64,000 nucleotides of DNA, taken from contig NZ_MSXW01000023.1 of assembly GCF_001945445.1 (NCBI RefSeq), positions 124,001 through 188,000 of the forward strand, given 5' to 3'. This DNA is from Pseudomonas sp. PA27(2017) (GTDB lineage Bacteria > Pseudomonadota > Gammaproteobacteria > Pseudomonadales > Pseudomonadaceae). The notes below the pieces were generated by a model. It was not told where the DNA came from, ran no database searches, and was given only the letters and a program-made list of their open reading frames with translations. Positions 1 through 13,274 of this stretch are shown here, piece by piece (position 1 is the first letter of the stretch; the number at the start of each line of letters is the position of its first letter). The position numbers and the translations under genes are program-made.

Positions 1-776
1 TCGCAATCGCCAACCAGAAAGGCGGCGTGGGCAAGACCACGACCTGCATCAACCTGGCGGCTTCTCTGGTTGCGACCAAACGCCGTGTACTGCTCATCGA
101 TCTCGATCCGCAGGGCAACGCCACCACCGGCAGCGGCGTCGACAAGCAGACGTTGGAACACTCCATCTACGACGTGCTGGTCGGTGACTGCAACCTGGTC
201 GAAGCCATGCAGTTCTCCGAGCACGGTGGTTATCAGTTGCTGCCTGCCAACCGCGACCTGACCGCCGCGGAAGTGTCGCTGCTGGAAATGAAGATGAAGG
301 AGAGCCGCCTGCGTTATGCACTGGCGCCGATCCGCGAGAACTACGATTACATCCTCATCGACTGCCCACCGGCGCTGTCGATGCTGACGGTCAACGCACT
401 GGTCGCCTCCGATGGCGTAATCATCCCCATGCAGTGCGAGTACTACGCACTGGAGGGCCTGAGCGATCTGGTCAACAGCATCCAGCGCATCGGCAAGCTG
501 CTCAACCCGTCACTGAAGATCGAAGGCCTGCTGCGCACCATGTACGATCCGCGCATCAGCCTGACCAGCGACGTGTCTGCCCAGCTCAAGGAACATTTCC
601 CCGACACGCTCTATCAAACCGTGATCCCGCGCAACGTGCGACTCGCCGAAGCCCCCAGCTTCGGTATGCCGGCGCTGGTCTATGACAAGCAATCCCGTGG
701 CGCGATCGCCTACCTGGCGCTGGCTGGCGAACTGGTTCGCCGCCAGCGCGCGAACGCCCACACCGCAACCGTATAA
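1..776 (+). CDS. parA: Chromosome partitioning ATPase ParA (5' end outside window)
   Basis: ParA/Soj-type ATPase that works with ParB and parS to segregate the newly replicated origin region. The reading frame is open from base 3, and the first visible residues lead straight into the deviant Walker A motif KGGVGKTT (bases 18-41). Only about ten N-terminal residues should therefore be missing. Further on, the Walker B-like segment YILIDCPPALS and the C-terminal RNVRLAEAPSFG motif are typical of chromosomal ParA. A GTG at base 27 is the valine of the P-loop, not a start. parB follows after 11 bp in the same direction, as in the parAB operon beside oriC in Pseudomonas. Confidence 0.96.
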   Translation, partial: AIANQKGGVGKTTTCINLAASLVATKRRVLLIDLDPQGNATTGSGVDKQTLEHSIYDVLVGDCNLVEAMQFSEHGGYQLLPANRDLTAAEVSLLEMKMKESRLRYALAPIRENYDYILIDCPPALSMLTVNALVASDGVIIPMQCEYYALEGLSDLVNSIQRIGKLLNPSLKIEGLLRTMYDPRISLTSDVSAQLKEHFPDTLYQTVIPRNVRLAEAPSFGMPALVYDKQSRGAIAYLALAGELVRRQRANAHTATV

Positions 777-787
777 GGAAACTATGC

Positions 788-1660
788 ATGGCTGCCAAGA
801 AACGTGGGCTCGGTCGAGGCCTGGACGCCCTGCTGGGAGGCACCAGCGTCGATACGCTCGAGCAGGAAGCGGTCAAGGCCGATACCCGTGAGCTGCAGCA
901 CCTGCCTCTGGACCTGATTCAGCGCGGCAAGTACCAGCCGCGTCGCGATATGGACGTCACCGCGCTCGAAGAACTGAGCCAGTCGATCAAGACCCACGGC
1001 GTGATGCAGCCGATCGTGGTGCGTCCTGTGGGCGACGGGCGTTTCGAGATCGTTGCTGGTGAACGCCGCTGGCGTGCTACCCAGCAGGCCGGGCTGGATC
1101 GCATCCCGGCACTGGTACGCGAGCTGCCGGACGAAGCCGCCATCGCCATGGCGCTGATCGAGAACATCCAGCGCGAAGACCTCAATCCCATCGAAGAAGC
1201 CATGGCCCTGCAGCGTCTGCAGCAGGAGTTCCAGCTGACTCAGCAACAGGTCGCCGAAGCCGTCGGCAAGTCGCGGGTGACCATCACCAACCTGTTGCGC
1301 CTGATCTCCCTGCCCGAGGAAGTGAAAACCCTGCTCTCCCATGGCGACCTGGAAATGGGCCACGCCCGCGCACTGCTGGGCCTGCCGGTCGAGCAGCAGA
1401 CCGAAGGTGCGCGACACGTTGTCGCACGGGGCCTCACTGTGCGTCAGACCGAGGCCTTGGTGCGCCAGTGGCTTAACACCCAGGAGCGGCCAACTGCCAC
1501 CACCAAGGTCGATCCGGATATCAGCCGGCTCGAACAGCGCCTGGCTGAGCGGCTGGGCTCTCCGGTGCAGATCAAGCATGGCCAGAAAGGCAAAGGCCAA
1601 CTGGTGATTCGCTACAATTCTCTCGACGAACTTCAGGGCGTCCTAGCCCACATTCGCTGA
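788..1660 (+). CDS. parB: Chromosome partitioning protein ParB
   Basis: 290-residue ParB/Spo0J, a CTP-dependent clamp that loads at parS and spreads along origin-proximal DNA. The N-terminus has the basic RGLGRGLDALL motif that contacts ParA. The nucleotide-binding GERRWR motif is at residues 91-96, followed by ENIQREDLNPIEEA and a helix-turn-helix around QQQVAEAVGKSRVTITNLLR that reads parS. The C-terminal dimer domain is intact. The length is normal for Pseudomonas. It forms an operon with parA. A candidate parS core lies at 61,180-61,193 inside cobW. Confidence 0.97.
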   Translation: MAAKKRGLGRGLDALLGGTSVDTLEQEAVKADTRELQHLPLDLIQRGKYQPRRDMDVTALEELSQSIKTHGVMQPIVVRPVGDGRFEIVAGERRWRATQQAGLDRIPALVRELPDEAAIAMALIENIQREDLNPIEEAMALQRLQQEFQLTQQQVAEAVGKSRVTITNLLRLISLPEEVKTLLSHGDLEMGHARALLGLPVEQQTEGARHVVARGLTVRQTEALVRQWLNTQERPTATTKVDPDISRLEQRLAERLGSPVQIKHGQKGKGQLVIRYNSLDELQGVLAHIR

Positions 1661-1704
1661 AACAATTGCTCCTCGAGCACTACGGCGAAAAGACTTTCGA
1701 GCAG

Positions 1705-1733
1705 TTGAACGGGGTGGGAACCGCCCCTATACT
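1705..1733 (+). promoter_or_regulatory. Sigma-70 promoter of the atp operon
   Basis: TTGAAC (1705-1710) and TATACT (1728-1733) are separated by exactly 17 bp, close to the -35/-10 consensus. They lie between the parB stop and atpI, leaving a leader of about 80 bases. This is the only clear promoter before the nine atp genes. Confidence 0.7.
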
Positions 1734-1817
1734 CTGCGCGCATTTCGGCGGCACAAAATGTGCCAAGTTATTGAATAGCTTGGTAACGATATCTGAGAGT
1801 GTTTCCCGGGAAAATTG

Positions 1818-2210
1818 ATGGATATCCGCACGCCAAAACGCCTGCCGCTCCATCGCTTGCCGGTGTTTCCGATTCTCGTGGTGCAATTGCTGGTGCTGTT
1901 GGTTCTTGCCGCTGCCTGTTGGTACTGGAAGGGCACGACTGCTGGATATTCCGGCTTGTGCGGCGGGCTGATCGCCTGGCTGCCGAATCTGTACTTTGCC
2001 CACAAGGCATTCCGGTTTTCCGGAGCGCGGGCAGCCCAGGCCATCGTCCGGTCGTTCTACGCCGGCGAAGCAGGGAAACTGGTTTTGACAGCGGTGCTTT
2101 TCGCACTGGTGTTTGCAGGTGTGAAGCCTTTGGATGCGGCGGCTTTGTTCGGCGTATTCCTGCTGACCCAATTGGTCAACTGGTTCGCACCCTTGCTGAT
2201 GAAGAGATGA
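1818..2210 (+). CDS. atpI: ATP synthase accessory protein AtpI
   Basis: Small membrane protein (130 residues) that assists assembly of the c-ring and is not part of the finished enzyme. The sequence shows about four hydrophobic segments (starting at FPILVVQLLVLLVLAAACW) and the conserved loop GLCGGLIAWLPNLYFAHKAFRFSGA seen in gammaproteobacterial AtpI. The ATG at 1818 is preferred over the TTG at 1815. It is the first gene of the atp operon, 31 bp ahead of atpB. Confidence 0.93.
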   Translation: MDIRTPKRLPLHRLPVFPILVVQLLVLLVLAAACWYWKGTTAGYSGLCGGLIAWLPNLYFAHKAFRFSGARAAQAIVRSFYAGEAGKLVLTAVLFALVFAGVKPLDAAALFGVFLLTQLVNWFAPLLMKR

Positions 2211-2217
2211 TTTTTAA

Positions 2218-3111
<894 letters not shown>

Positions 3112-3120
3112 TGGACGTGT

Positions 3121-3139
3121 CGCGCGTCACCGACGCGCG
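3121..3139 (+). promoter_or_regulatory. Perfect hairpin in the atpB-atpE spacer
   Basis: CGCGCGTC (3121-3128) and GACGCGCG (3132-3139) form an 8-bp all-paired stem with a three-base loop, right after atpB. No T-tract follows, so it does not look like a terminator. About 110 bases further on, an A-rich leader with GGGAGGAAAG precedes atpE. The layout suggests an RNA element that stabilises or processes the mRNA so that subunit c is made in excess; this is inferred from position only. Confidence 0.5.
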
Positions 3140-3233
3140 GCGTTGTCGATGGATCCGGCCTCGGCTGGAACGCCCGCAAGGGCACTGGAAGTAACGGTTT
3201 TGCTTTACCGCTTTACCCTTAGAAAAACCTTAA

Positions 3234-3521
<288 letters not shown>

Positions 3522-3579
3522 TCACTCGAATTTATCGAGTTGATTGGTGTGATGGACAACGAACGAGCGAGGTGTTGGC

Positions 3580-4050
3580 GTGAACATTAATGCAACCCTG
3601 ATTGGCCAGTCCGTTGCCTTCTTCATCTTCGTGCTGTTCTGCATGAAGTTCGTATGGCCTCCGGTCATTGCGGCTTTGCAAGAGCGTCAGAAGAAGATTG
3701 CTGAAGGTCTGGACGCTGCCAGTCGTGCGGCTCGTGACCTGGAGTTGGCCCAAGAGAAAGCGGGTCAGCAACTGCGCGAAGCCAAGACACAGGCTGCTGA
3801 AATCATTGAGCAAGCCAAGAAACGCGCGAACCAGATCGTCGATGAAGCCCGTGATCAGGCTCGCGTCGAGGCGGATCGCGTGAAGGCTCAGGCTCAGGCC
3901 GAGATCGAACAGGAAATCAACAGCGTCAAAGACGCCCTGCGTGCCCAAGTGGGTGCCCTGGCCGTCGGCGGTGCCGAGAAGATCCTGGGCGCATCCATCG
4001 ACCAAAACGCGCATGCGGAGCTGGTTTCCAAACTGGCCGCCGAAATTTAA
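3580..4050 (+). CDS. atpF: ATP synthase F0 subunit b
   Basis: 156-residue peripheral stalk subunit. One N-terminal membrane helix (residues about 5-27, with the [15 protein letters not shown] core) is followed by a long charged coiled coil that reaches to F1. The start is GTG at 3580, giving [10 protein letters not shown], the usual N-terminus in this group. It sits between atpE and atpH, 14 bp ahead of atpH. Confidence 0.96.
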   Translation: MNINATLIGQSVAFFIFVLFCMKFVWPPVIAALQERQKKIAEGLDAASRAARDLELAQEKAGQQLREAKTQAAEIIEQAKKRANQIVDEARDQARVEADRVKAQAQAEIEQEINSVKDALRAQVGALAVGGAEKILGASIDQNAHAELVSKLAAEI

Positions 4051-4064
4051 GCGAGGGCGCGATC

Positions 4065-4601
4065 ATGGCAGAACTGACCACGTTGGCCCGACCTTATGCC
4101 AAGGCGGCTTTCGAATACGCCCAGGCCCACCAGCAGCTGGCCTCTTGGTCAGCCATGCTCGGCCTGGCAGCGGCGGTGTCGCAAGACGCCACCCTGCAGA
4201 GCGTGTTCAAGGCCCCGCGTTTGACGAGTACAGACAAGGCCACCACCTTCGTCGAGGTGTGTGGTGACAAGTTCGACGCCCAGGTACGCAATTTCATCCA
4301 CGTTGTCGCAGAGAACGATCGTCTGGCCCTGTTGCCGGAAATCTTCGCACTGTTCGAGCTGTACAAGGCCGAGCAGGAGAAGTCGATCGACGTGGACGTT
4401 ACCAGTGCCTTCGCATTGAGCGATGAACAGCAAGACAAACTCGCCAAGGTTCTCAGTGCACGGCTCGGCCGGGAAGTGCGCCTGCACGCTGCGGAGGACG
4501 CCGCCTTGATTGGTGGTGTCGTGATCCGCGCCGGCGACCTGGTTATCGATGGCTCAGTTCGCGGCAAGATCGCGAAGCTGGCCGAAGCATTGAAATCTTG
4601 A
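4065..4601 (+). CDS. atpH: ATP synthase F1 subunit delta
   Basis: 178-residue stator subunit that links the b-dimer to the top of the alpha/beta ring. The N-terminal [12 protein letters not shown] motif and the C-terminal [23 protein letters not shown] segment are family hallmarks. It lies 21 bp ahead of atpA within the operon. Confidence 0.96.
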   Translation: MAELTTLARPYAKAAFEYAQAHQQLASWSAMLGLAAAVSQDATLQSVFKAPRLTSTDKATTFVEVCGDKFDAQVRNFIHVVAENDRLALLPEIFALFELYKAEQEKSIDVDVTSAFALSDEQQDKLAKVLSARLGREVRLHAAEDAALIGGVVIRAGDLVIDGSVRGKIAKLAEALKS

Positions 4602-4622
4602 GTTTGAAGGGGCAGCAGAGCT

Positions 4623-6167
4623 ATGCAGCAACTCAATCCTTCCGAAATTAGTGAAATCATCAAGGGACGTATCGAGAAACTCGACGTCTCTTCCCAAGCC
4701 CGTAACGAAGGCACCATCGTCAGCGTATCCGACGGTATCGTGCGCATTCACGGTCTCGCCGACGTCATGTACGGCGAAATGATCGAGTTCCCGGGCAGCG
4801 TCTACGGTATGGCACTGAACCTGGAGCAGGACTCCGTCGGTGCCGTTGTCCTGGGTGCGTACACCACCCTGGCCGAAGGCATGAGCGCCAAGTGCACCGG
4901 TCGCATTCTGGAAGTTCCGGTTGGTCCGGAACTGCTGGGCCGCGTCGTCGACGCACTGGGCAACCCGATCGATGGCAAAGGCCCGATCAACACCGCCGCT
5001 ACCGACGCTGTCGAGAAAGTGGCACCAGGTGTGATCTGGCGTAAGTCGGTCGACCAGCCGGTACAGACTGGCTACAAGTCGGTCGATGCCATGATTCCGG
5101 TAGGCCGTGGCCAGCGCGAGCTGATCATCGGTGACCGTCAGATCGGTAAGACTGCCCTGGCCGTCGACGCCATCATCAACCAGAAGAACAGCGGCATCTT
5201 CTGCGTCTACGTAGCCGTTGGTCAGAAGCAATCGACCATCGCCAACGTGGTTCGCAAACTGGAAGAGTCCGGTGCTCTGGCCAACACCATCGTCGTCGCT
5301 GCTTCGGCTTCCGAATCCGCTGCGCTGCAGTTCCTGGCTCCTTACGCCGGCTGCACCATGGGCGAATACTTCCGCGACCGCGGTGAAGATGCACTGATCG
5401 TTTACGATGACCTGTCCAAGCAGGCCGTTGCGTACCGTCAGATCTCCCTGCTGCTGCGCCGTCCGCCAGGCCGTGAAGCCTACCCGGGCGACGTGTTCTA
5501 TCTCCACAGCCGTCTGCTGGAGCGTGCTTCGCGCGTTTCCGAAGAGTACGTCGAGAAGTTCACCAACGGCGCCGTGACTGGCAAGACCGGTTCCCTGACC
5601 GCTCTGCCGATCATCGAAACCCAGGCTGGCGACGTTTCCGCGTTCGTTCCGACCAACGTGATTTCCATCACCGACGGTCAGATCTTCCTGGAATCGGCCA
5701 TGTTCAACTCGGGTATCCGTCCGGCGGTCAACGCCGGTATCTCGGTATCCCGTGTGGGTGGTGCTGCGCAGACCAAGATCATCAAGAAGCTCTCCGGTGG
5801 CATCCGTACCGCTCTGGCTCAGTACCGTGAACTGGCGGCATTCGCCCAGTTCGCGTCCGACCTGGACGAAGCCACCCGCAAGCAGCTCGAGCATGGTCAG
5901 CGCGTTACCGAGCTGATGAAGCAGAAGCAATACGCTCCGATGTCCATCGCGGACATGGCGCTGTCGCTGTATGCCGCCGAGCGTGGTTTCCTGACCGACA
6001 TCGAAGTCGCCAAGATCATCAGCTTCGAGCAGGCTCTGATCGCCTTCTTCAACCGTGATCACGCCGACCTGATGGCGAAGATCAACGAGAAGGGTGACTT
6101 CAACGACGACATCGATGGCCAGCTCAAAGCCGGTATCGAGAAGTTCAAAGCCACCCAAACCTGGTAA
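4623..6167 (+). CDS. atpA: ATP synthase F1 subunit alpha
   Basis: 514-residue non-catalytic nucleotide-binding subunit of the alpha3beta3 head. The P-loop GDRQIGKT is at residues 170-177, and the [26 protein letters not shown] region around the arginine-finger helix is intact. The length and N-terminal [10 protein letters not shown] match gammaproteobacterial AtpA. A long open frame on the opposite strand is a codon-bias shadow. Confidence 0.98.
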   Translation: MQQLNPSEISEIIKGRIEKLDVSSQARNEGTIVSVSDGIVRIHGLADVMYGEMIEFPGSVYGMALNLEQDSVGAVVLGAYTTLAEGMSAKCTGRILEVPVGPELLGRVVDALGNPIDGKGPINTAATDAVEKVAPGVIWRKSVDQPVQTGYKSVDAMIPVGRGQRELIIGDRQIGKTALAVDAIINQKNSGIFCVYVAVGQKQSTIANVVRKLEESGALANTIVVAASASESAALQFLAPYAGCTMGEYFRDRGEDALIVYDDLSKQAVAYRQISLLLRRPPGREAYPGDVFYLHSRLLERASRVSEEYVEKFTNGAVTGKTGSLTALPIIETQAGDVSAFVPTNVISITDGQIFLESAMFNSGIRPAVNAGISVSRVGGAAQTKIIKKLSGGIRTALAQYRELAAFAQFASDLDEATRKQLEHGQRVTELMKQKQYAPMSIADMALSLYAAERGFLTDIEVAKIISFEQALIAFFNRDHADLMAKINEKGDFNDDIDGQLKAGIEKFKATQTW

Positions 6168-6217
6168 GCCGCAGCGGGCGTCGCGAGACGCCCGCCTGCT
6201 AACCCGATAGGTGTGAA

Positions 6218-7078
6218 ATGGCAGGCGCAAAAGAGATTCGCAGCAAGATTGCGAGCATCAAAAGCACGCAGAAGATCACCAGCGCCATGGAAAAGGTGGC
6301 GGTCAGCAAGATGCGCAAGGCACAACAGCGCATGGCAGCTAGCCGTCCCTACGCGGAGCGTATCCGCCAGGTAATTGGTCATCTGGCCAACGCCAACCCG
6401 GAATACCGTCATCCCTTCATGATCGAACGCGAAGTAAAGCGCGTCGGTTACGTGGTGGTGAGTTCGGACCGTGGTCTGTGCGGTGGCTTGAATACCAACC
6501 TGTTCAAGGCCCTGGTCAAGGACATGTCGGCAAACCGCGAGCGCGGCGTGGAGATCGATCTCTGCGTAGTTGGCAGCAAGGGTGCGGCATTCTTCCGCAA
6601 CTTTGGTGGCAACGTGGTCGCTGCAATCAGCCACCTCGGCGAAGAGCCGTCGATCAACGATCTGATCGGCAGCGTCAAGGTGATGCTCGATGCTTACCTG
6701 GAAGGGCGCATCGACCGTTTGTCCGTGGTTTCCAACAAGTTCATCAATACCATGACCCAGAAGCCAACCGTGGAGCAGCTGATCCCACTGGTGGCCGATC
6801 CGGATCAGGAACTGAAACACCACTGGGACTACCTGTACGAACCCGACGCCAAGCAGCTGCTTGACGGGCTGATGGTGCGCTACGTGGAGTCGCAGGTGTA
6901 CCAGGCAGTGGTCGAGAACAATGCAGCCGAACAGGCCGCACGGATGATCGCGATGAAGAACGCCACCGATAACGCTGGCGACCTCATCAAAGACCTGCAG
7001 TTGATCTACAACAAGGCACGTCAGGCAGCGATCACCCAGGAAATTTCGGAAATCGTCGGCGGCGCTGCCGCGGTTTAA
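6218..7078 (+). CDS. atpG: ATP synthase F1 subunit gamma
   Basis: 286-residue central rotor shaft. It shows the N-terminal coiled-coil start [20 protein letters not shown], the [10 protein letters not shown] motif (a gamma-subunit signature) and a C-terminal helix with [12 protein letters not shown]. It is in its usual place between atpA and atpD, with a 50-bp gap before it. Confidence 0.97.
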   Translation: MAGAKEIRSKIASIKSTQKITSAMEKVAVSKMRKAQQRMAASRPYAERIRQVIGHLANANPEYRHPFMIEREVKRVGYVVVSSDRGLCGGLNTNLFKALVKDMSANRERGVEIDLCVVGSKGAAFFRNFGGNVVAAISHLGEEPSINDLIGSVKVMLDAYLEGRIDRLSVVSNKFINTMTQKPTVEQLIPLVADPDQELKHHWDYLYEPDAKQLLDGLMVRYVESQVYQAVVENNAAEQAARMIAMKNATDNAGDLIKDLQLIYNKARQAAITQEISEIVGGAAAV

Positions 7079-8482
<1,404 letters not shown>

Positions 8483-8524
8483 TCACCCGTGCGCCCGGCA
8501 ACGGGCGCTTACGTGAGGCTAGAT

Positions 8525-8953
8525 ATGGCTATGACAGTCCATTGCGACATCGTCAGCGCAGAAGGCGAGATCTTCTCCGGTCTGGTCGAAATGGTGATCG
8601 CCCACGGTAACCTGGGTGATCTGGGGATCTCCCCAGGCCACGCACCGTTGATCACCGACCTCAAGCCGGGCCCGATTCGTCTGGTCAAGCAGGGTGGCGA
8701 TACCGAGGTGTTCTACATCTCCGGTGGCTTCCTGGAAGTGCAGCCAAGCATGGTCAAGGTACTCGCCGACACCGTGCAACGTGCTGCCGATCTGGATGAA
8801 GCCTCCGCTCAGGAAGCCGTCAAAGCTGCCGAGAAAGCGCTGAGCGAGCAGGGAGCCGAGTTCGACTACGGTTCCGCCGCTGCTCGTCTGGCCGAAGCCG
8901 CAGCCCAGCTGCGCACCGTCCAGCAAATGCGCAAGAAGTTCGGCGGTAGCTGA
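8525..8953 (+). CDS. atpC: ATP synthase F1 subunit epsilon
   Basis: 142-residue regulatory subunit that couples the rotor to the c-ring and inhibits ATP hydrolysis. It has the N-terminal beta-sandwich ([17 protein letters not shown], with [14 protein letters not shown]) and a C-terminal helical hairpin. The ATG at 8525 gives the family N-terminus; an in-frame start 36 bases upstream would add residues not found in AtpC. It is the last gene of the operon, followed by a terminator. Confidence 0.96.
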   Translation: MAMTVHCDIVSAEGEIFSGLVEMVIAHGNLGDLGISPGHAPLITDLKPGPIRLVKQGGDTEVFYISGGFLEVQPSMVKVLADTVQRAADLDEASAQEAVKAAEKALSEQGAEFDYGSAAARLAEAAAQLRTVQQMRKKFGGS

Positions 8954-8984
8954 TACCGACGCTCTTCATCGTTGCTTGGAAAAG

Positions 8985-9007
8985 GGGTAGCCTTGGCTAC
9001 CCTTTTT
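8985..9007 (+). terminator. Rho-independent terminator of the atp operon
   Basis: The arms GGGTAGCC and GGCTACCC form a tight stem (effective loop CTTG) followed by five Ts at 9003-9007, 31 bases after the atpC stop. This is the clearest intrinsic terminator in the window. Confidence 0.88.
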
Positions 9008-9048
9008 CTTGCCTGCGATTTAACCAAGGTTGTGGATAACCCGATCAT

Positions 9049-9071
9049 GTGGGAGCGGCTTCAGCCGCGAT
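9049..9071. repeat. Pseudomonas REP-like palindrome
   Basis: The sequence begins GTGGGAGCGGCTTC and closes with AGCCGCGAT, the pattern of the intergenic REP elements common in Pseudomonas. The GCGGCT/AGCCGC arms can form a hairpin. It lies between the atp terminator and glmU. An exact DnaA-box 9-mer sits just upstream at 9031-9039. Confidence 0.65.
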
Positions 9072-9151
9072 GAACCCTTTTCTGATCGACACTCGCGCAA
9101 CGGATTGCTGTGAACCCTCTTTCTTTCCGCTCTCGTTTATCTGGATCTGCC

Positions 9152-10516
9152 ATGTCCCTCGATATCGTCATTCTCGCCGCTGGCCAGGGCACCCGCATGC
9201 GTTCGGCGCTACCCAAGGTGCTGCATCCGGTCGCTCACAAGCCCATGCTTGGCCACGTCATCGACACCGCCCGCAGCTTGCAGCCGCAGAGCATCCAGGT
9301 GGTGATCGGCCATGGCGCCGAGAAGGTACGCGAGCGCCTGGCGGCCGACGACCTGAGTTTCGTCATCCAGGCCGAGCAGTTGGGTACCGGTCACGCAGTG
9401 GCCCAGGCGCAACCGGCACTGACTGCCGACACGGTCTTGATCCTTTACGGCGACGTGCCGCTGATCGAGCCGGCGACCCTGCAACGCCTGCTGGAGCTGG
9501 TCAACGACAACCAGCTGGGCCTGCTCACCGTCGAGCTGGCCGACCCGACCGGCTACGGCCGCATCGTGCGTGACGAGCAGGGCGCCGTGCAGGCTATCGT
9601 CGAACACAAGGATGCCAGCGAGGCACAGCGGCAGATCCGTGAAGGTAACACCGGCATTCTCGCCGTGCCCGGCAAGCGCTTGGGCGATTGGCTGGGGCGG
9701 CTGTCGAACAGCAACGCCCAGGGCGAGTACTACCTGACCGACGTGATCGCCATGGCAGTCGCTGACGGCCTGGTGGTGGCCACCGCTACCGCTGCCGACG
9801 AAATGGAAGTGCTCGGCGCCAACGACCGTATCCAGCTCGCCCAGCTCGAGTGCCATTACCAGCAGCGCATGGCCCGTCGGCTGATGGCCCAGGGCGTAAC
9901 CCTGCGCGACCCTCACCGTTTCGACGTGCGCGGTGAGGTGAGCGTGGGCCGCGACGTGACCATCGACATCAACGTGATCCTCGAAGGCCGCGTGATCATC
10001 GAGGACGACGTGCAGGTTGGCCCGAACTGCGTGATCAAGGACAGCACCTTGCGCAAAGGCGCCATCATCAAGGCCAACAGCCATCTGGAAGGCGCCGAAG
10101 TGGGTGAGGGCGCGGATTGCGGTCCATTCGCCCGTTTGCGGCCAGGCAGCGTACTGGGCGCCAAGGCCCATGTGGGTAACTTCGTGGAGCTGAAGAACGC
10201 CGTGCTGGGGGAGGGCGCCAAGGCCGGTCACCTGAGCTATCTGGGCGACGCCGAGGTCGGCGCGCGCACCAACATCGGTGCCGGCACCATCACCTGCAAC
10301 TACGACGGCGCCAACAAGCATCGTACCGTGATGGGGACGGACGTCTTCGTCGGTTCCAACAGCGCGCTGGTTGCGCCCGTAACACTGGGTGATGGCGTCA
10401 CTACCGCCGCTGGTTCGGTCATCACCTCTGACGTGCCGGCCAACAACCTGGCCGTCGCTCGCGGGCGCCAGCGTAATATCGATGGTTGGCAGCGTCCGAT
10501 CAAGAAAAAGCCTTGA
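9152..10516 (+). CDS. glmU: Bifunctional UDP-GlcNAc pyrophosphorylase / GlcN-1-P acetyltransferase
   Basis: 454-residue cytoplasmic enzyme that acetylates glucosamine-1-phosphate and then adds UMP to make UDP-GlcNAc for peptidoglycan and LPS. The uridyltransferase motif LAAGQGTRM is at residues 8-16. The C-terminal half is a left-handed beta-helix with hexapeptide repeats ([15 protein letters not shown] and on) and the [17 protein letters not shown] acetyltransferase motif. The ATG at 9152 gives [11 protein letters not shown], which fits the fold; an upstream in-frame start would add 14 residues. It lies near glmS, with which it shares a pathway. Confidence 0.97.
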   Translation: MSLDIVILAAGQGTRMRSALPKVLHPVAHKPMLGHVIDTARSLQPQSIQVVIGHGAEKVRERLAADDLSFVIQAEQLGTGHAVAQAQPALTADTVLILYGDVPLIEPATLQRLLELVNDNQLGLLTVELADPTGYGRIVRDEQGAVQAIVEHKDASEAQRQIREGNTGILAVPGKRLGDWLGRLSNSNAQGEYYLTDVIAMAVADGLVVATATAADEMEVLGANDRIQLAQLECHYQQRMARRLMAQGVTLRDPHRFDVRGEVSVGRDVTIDINVILEGRVIIEDDVQVGPNCVIKDSTLRKGAIIKANSHLEGAEVGEGADCGPFARLRPGSVLGAKAHVGNFVELKNAVLGEGAKAGHLSYLGDAEVGARTNIGAGTITCNYDGANKHRTVMGTDVFVGSNSALVAPVTLGDGVTTAAGSVITSDVPANNLAVARGRQRNIDGWQRPIKKKP

Positions 10517-10589
10517 ACGCACGCTGTGGATAACCTGGCGACCGGTGCAATACGATCGCTTCAGGTGTTATCCACGAACCCTGTGCTGC

Positions 10590-10645
10590 TTGACAGTAAA
10601 GCTTCGTTAGGTTTTGATTCGAGAAATTATCTTTCGAATCGAAAC
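10590..10645 (+). promoter_or_regulatory. Promoter with overlapping palindromic operator before the DeoR-family gene
   Basis: TTGACA (10590-10595) is a perfect -35, and TTTGAT at 10613-10618 is a 4/6 match to -10 at 17-bp spacing. A long imperfect inverted repeat, GTTTTGATTCGA (10611-10622) and TCGAATCGAAAC (10634-10645), one mismatch in 12, overlaps the -10 and ends six bases before the gene start. TTCGA/CGAAA-type sites are usual for DeoR-family repressors, so autoregulation is likely. Confidence 0.6.
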
Positions 10646-10651
10646 TTAAGC

Positions 10652-11425
10652 ATGTCAAAACGCAACACGCCGCAACGTCGCCACACCATTCTTGCCCTGC
10701 TCACCGAGCTGGGCGAGGTGAGCGTTGACGCCTTGGCCAAGCGTTTCGCCACCTCCGAAGTAACCATTCGCAAGGATCTTGCCGCGCTGGAAGCCAACGG
10801 TCTGCTGTTGCGCCGTTATGGCGGCGCGGTGCCGCTGCCCCAGGAAATGATGGTCGAGAGCAGTCAGCCGGTGTCCCGCTACAAGCAGGCGATCGCCCGG
10901 GCTGGTGTGGCGCGCATCCGCGAGCATGCGCGGATCATCATCGACAGCGGCACCACAACCGCGGCGATGATCCCCGAGCTGGGCCACAAGCCCGGGCTGG
11001 TGGTGATGACCAATTCCCTGAATGTGGCCAACGCGCTGCGCGATATCGAGCACGAGCCGGTTTTGCTGATGACCGGCGGCACCTGGGACCCGCATTCGGA
11101 ATCCTTCCAGGGCCAGGTCGCCGAGCAGGTGCTGCGCTCCTATGATTTCGACCAGCTGTTTATCGGAGCCGATGGTATCGACCTGCAGCGTGGTACCACC
11201 ACCTTCAACGAGCTGCTGGGCCTTTCGCGCGTCATGGCCGAGGTGGCCCGTGAGGTGATCGTCATGGTCGAGAGCGACAAGATCGGCCGGCGCATTCCCA
11301 ATCTCGAGCTGCCCTGGGGCAGCGTACACACCCTGATTACTGACGAGCGTCTCGACAGCGAGGCGCGCGAACAACTCTTGGCCCGCGGGATCCAGCTGAT
11401 CTGCGCGGCCACTGACGCATCCTGA
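10652..11425 (+). CDS. glmR: DeoR-family transcriptional regulator (GlmR-like)
   Basis: 257-residue regulator. The N-terminal DeoR winged helix-turn-helix (residues about 7-60, with [23 protein letters not shown]) is followed by the sugar-phosphate-sensing domain of the DeoRC type ([35 protein letters not shown]). It sits 10 bp ahead of glmS, and the orthologous position in P. aeruginosa carries the gene named glmR, so a role in glucosamine-6-phosphate supply is likely. The ATG at 10652 is chosen because the HTH starts directly after it; the frame stays open upstream through the operator. The effector is not known from sequence. Confidence 0.85.
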   Translation: MSKRNTPQRRHTILALLTELGEVSVDALAKRFATSEVTIRKDLAALEANGLLLRRYGGAVPLPQEMMVESSQPVSRYKQAIARAGVARIREHARIIIDSGTTTAAMIPELGHKPGLVVMTNSLNVANALRDIEHEPVLLMTGGTWDPHSESFQGQVAEQVLRSYDFDQLFIGADGIDLQRGTTTFNELLGLSRVMAEVAREVIVMVESDKIGRRIPNLELPWGSVHTLITDERLDSEAREQLLARGIQLICAATDAS

Positions 11426-11435
11426 GGAGAACACT

Positions 11436-13274
11436 ATGTGTGGCATCGTAGGCGCCATTGCCGAACGCAACATCACCGCCGTGCTGGTCGAGGGCCTCAA
11501 GCGCCTCGAATACCGCGGCTATGACAGCGCCGGTGTGGCGCTGCTCGATGACATGGGCAGCCTGCAGCGCCGTCGTCGCGTCGGCAAGGTCAGCGAACTG
11601 GAAGCGGCGCTGGATAGCGAACCACTGCCGGGCCGCCTGGGTGTCGCCCACACCCGTTGGGCCACCCACGGCGTGCCGACCGAAAACAATGCCCACCCAC
11701 ACTTTTCCGGCGACCAACTGGCGGTGGTGCACAACGGCATCATCGAAAACCATGGCCCGCTGCGTGAGCAACTGCAGGGCCTGGGTTATGCCTTCAGTTC
11801 GGATACCGACACCGAAGTCATCGTGCACCTGCTCGCTCACACCCTGAAAAGCCACAGCGACCTGGCCGACGCCCTCAAGGCGGTGGTCAAGCAGCTGCGC
11901 GGCGCCTACGGCCTGGCGGTGATCAGTGCGGCCAACCCGGATCGTCTGCTCGCCGCGCGCAGCGGCAGCCCGCTGGTGATCGGCCTGGGCCTGGGCGAGA
12001 ACTTCCTCGCCTCCGACCAGCTCGCCCTGCGTCAGGTCACCGACCGTTTCATGTACCTGGAAGAGGGCGATATCGCCGAAATCCAGCGCGACAGCGTGCA
12101 GATCTGGGATACCAACGGTGACGTAGTGCAACGAGAAGCCGTGCAGTACCACGAAGGTGCCGATGCGGCCGACAAGGGCGTGTTCCGCCACTTCATGCTC
12201 AAGGAAATCCACGAGCAGCCCAAGGTCGTGCAGCGCACCCTGGAAGGCCGCCTCGGTAGCGACCATGTGCTGGTGCAGGCCTTTGGCCCCCAGGCCGCCG
12301 AGCTGTTCGCCAAGGTGCGCAACGTGCAGATCGTTGCCTGCGGCACCAGTTATCACGCCGGCATGGTCGCCCGCTACTGGCTCGAAGGGCTGGCGGGCAT
12401 TCCCTGCCAGGTCGAGGTGGCCAGCGAGTTTCGCTACCGCCGTGTCGCGGTGCAGCCGGACACCCTGTTCGTCAGCATCTCGCAGTCCGGCGAAACGGCC
12501 GACACCCTGGCCGCGCTACGTAATGCCAAGGCCGATGGCGGCTACCTGGCCAGCCTGGCGATCTGCAACGTCGGCATCAGCTCGCTGGTGCGTGAGTCCG
12601 ACCTGACCCTATTGACTCACGCCGGCCCCGAAATCGGCGTGGCTTCGACCAAGGCCTTCACCACCCAGCTGGTCGGCCTGATGCTGCTGACCCTGGCCAT
12701 CGGCCAAGTCAAAGGCACGCTTGAAAAGGGCATCGCCGCCGAGCTGGTGGACGAGTTGCGTCGCCTGCCGGCGCGGCTGGATGAAGCCCTGGCGATGGAC
12801 AAGATCGTCGAGAAGGTTTCCGAGCTGTTCGCCGAGAAGCACCACACCCTGTTCCTCGGCCGCGGCGCCCAGTACCCGGTGGCCATGGAAGGGGCGCTCA
12901 AACTCAAGGAAATCTCCTACATCCACGCCGAGGCCTATCCGGCGGGTGAGCTCAAGCACGGCCCGCTGGCCCTGGTCGATGCCGATATGCCGGTGGTTAC
13001 CGTGGCGCCCAACAACGAGCTGCTCGACAAGCTGAAGTCCAACCTGCAGGTGGTTCGCGCCCGTGGCGGTGAACTGATCGTGTTCGCCGATGCCAGCGCC
13101 GCCATGAGCAATGGCGAAGGCACCCACGTGGTGAACATGCCGCACATCCACGACGCCCTGGCACCGATTCTCTACACCCTGCCGCTGCAGCTGCTGTCGT
13201 ACCACGTCGCCGTGCTGCGCGGCACCGACGTCGATCAGCCACGCAACCTGGCCAAGTCGGTCACGGTGGAGTGA
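11436..13274 (+). CDS. glmS: Glutamine--fructose-6-phosphate aminotransferase
   Basis: 612-residue enzyme that makes glucosamine-6-phosphate, the first step to UDP-GlcNAc. The N-terminal glutaminase domain has catalytic Cys2 (MCGIVGA) and the [13 protein letters not shown] loop. Two SIS domains bind the sugar ([49 protein letters not shown]). The C-terminus ends in KSVTVE as expected. GAGGAGA precedes the ATG. No glmS ribozyme is expected or seen. Its stop overlaps the start of the next gene by one base. Confidence 0.98.
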   Translation: MCGIVGAIAERNITAVLVEGLKRLEYRGYDSAGVALLDDMGSLQRRRRVGKVSELEAALDSEPLPGRLGVAHTRWATHGVPTENNAHPHFSGDQLAVVHNGIIENHGPLREQLQGLGYAFSSDTDTEVIVHLLAHTLKSHSDLADALKAVVKQLRGAYGLAVISAANPDRLLAARSGSPLVIGLGLGENFLASDQLALRQVTDRFMYLEEGDIAEIQRDSVQIWDTNGDVVQREAVQYHEGADAADKGVFRHFMLKEIHEQPKVVQRTLEGRLGSDHVLVQAFGPQAAELFAKVRNVQIVACGTSYHAGMVARYWLEGLAGIPCQVEVASEFRYRRVAVQPDTLFVSISQSGETADTLAALRNAKADGGYLASLAICNVGISSLVRESDLTLLTHAGPEIGVASTKAFTTQLVGLMLLTLAIGQVKGTLEKGIAAELVDELRRLPARLDEALAMDKIVEKVSELFAEKHHTLFLGRGAQYPVAMEGALKLKEISYIHAEAYPAGELKHGPLALVDADMPVVTVAPNNELLDKLKSNLQVVRARGGELIVFADASAAMSNGEGTHVVNMPHIHDALAPILYTLPLQLLSYHVAVLRGTDVDQPRNLAKSVTVE

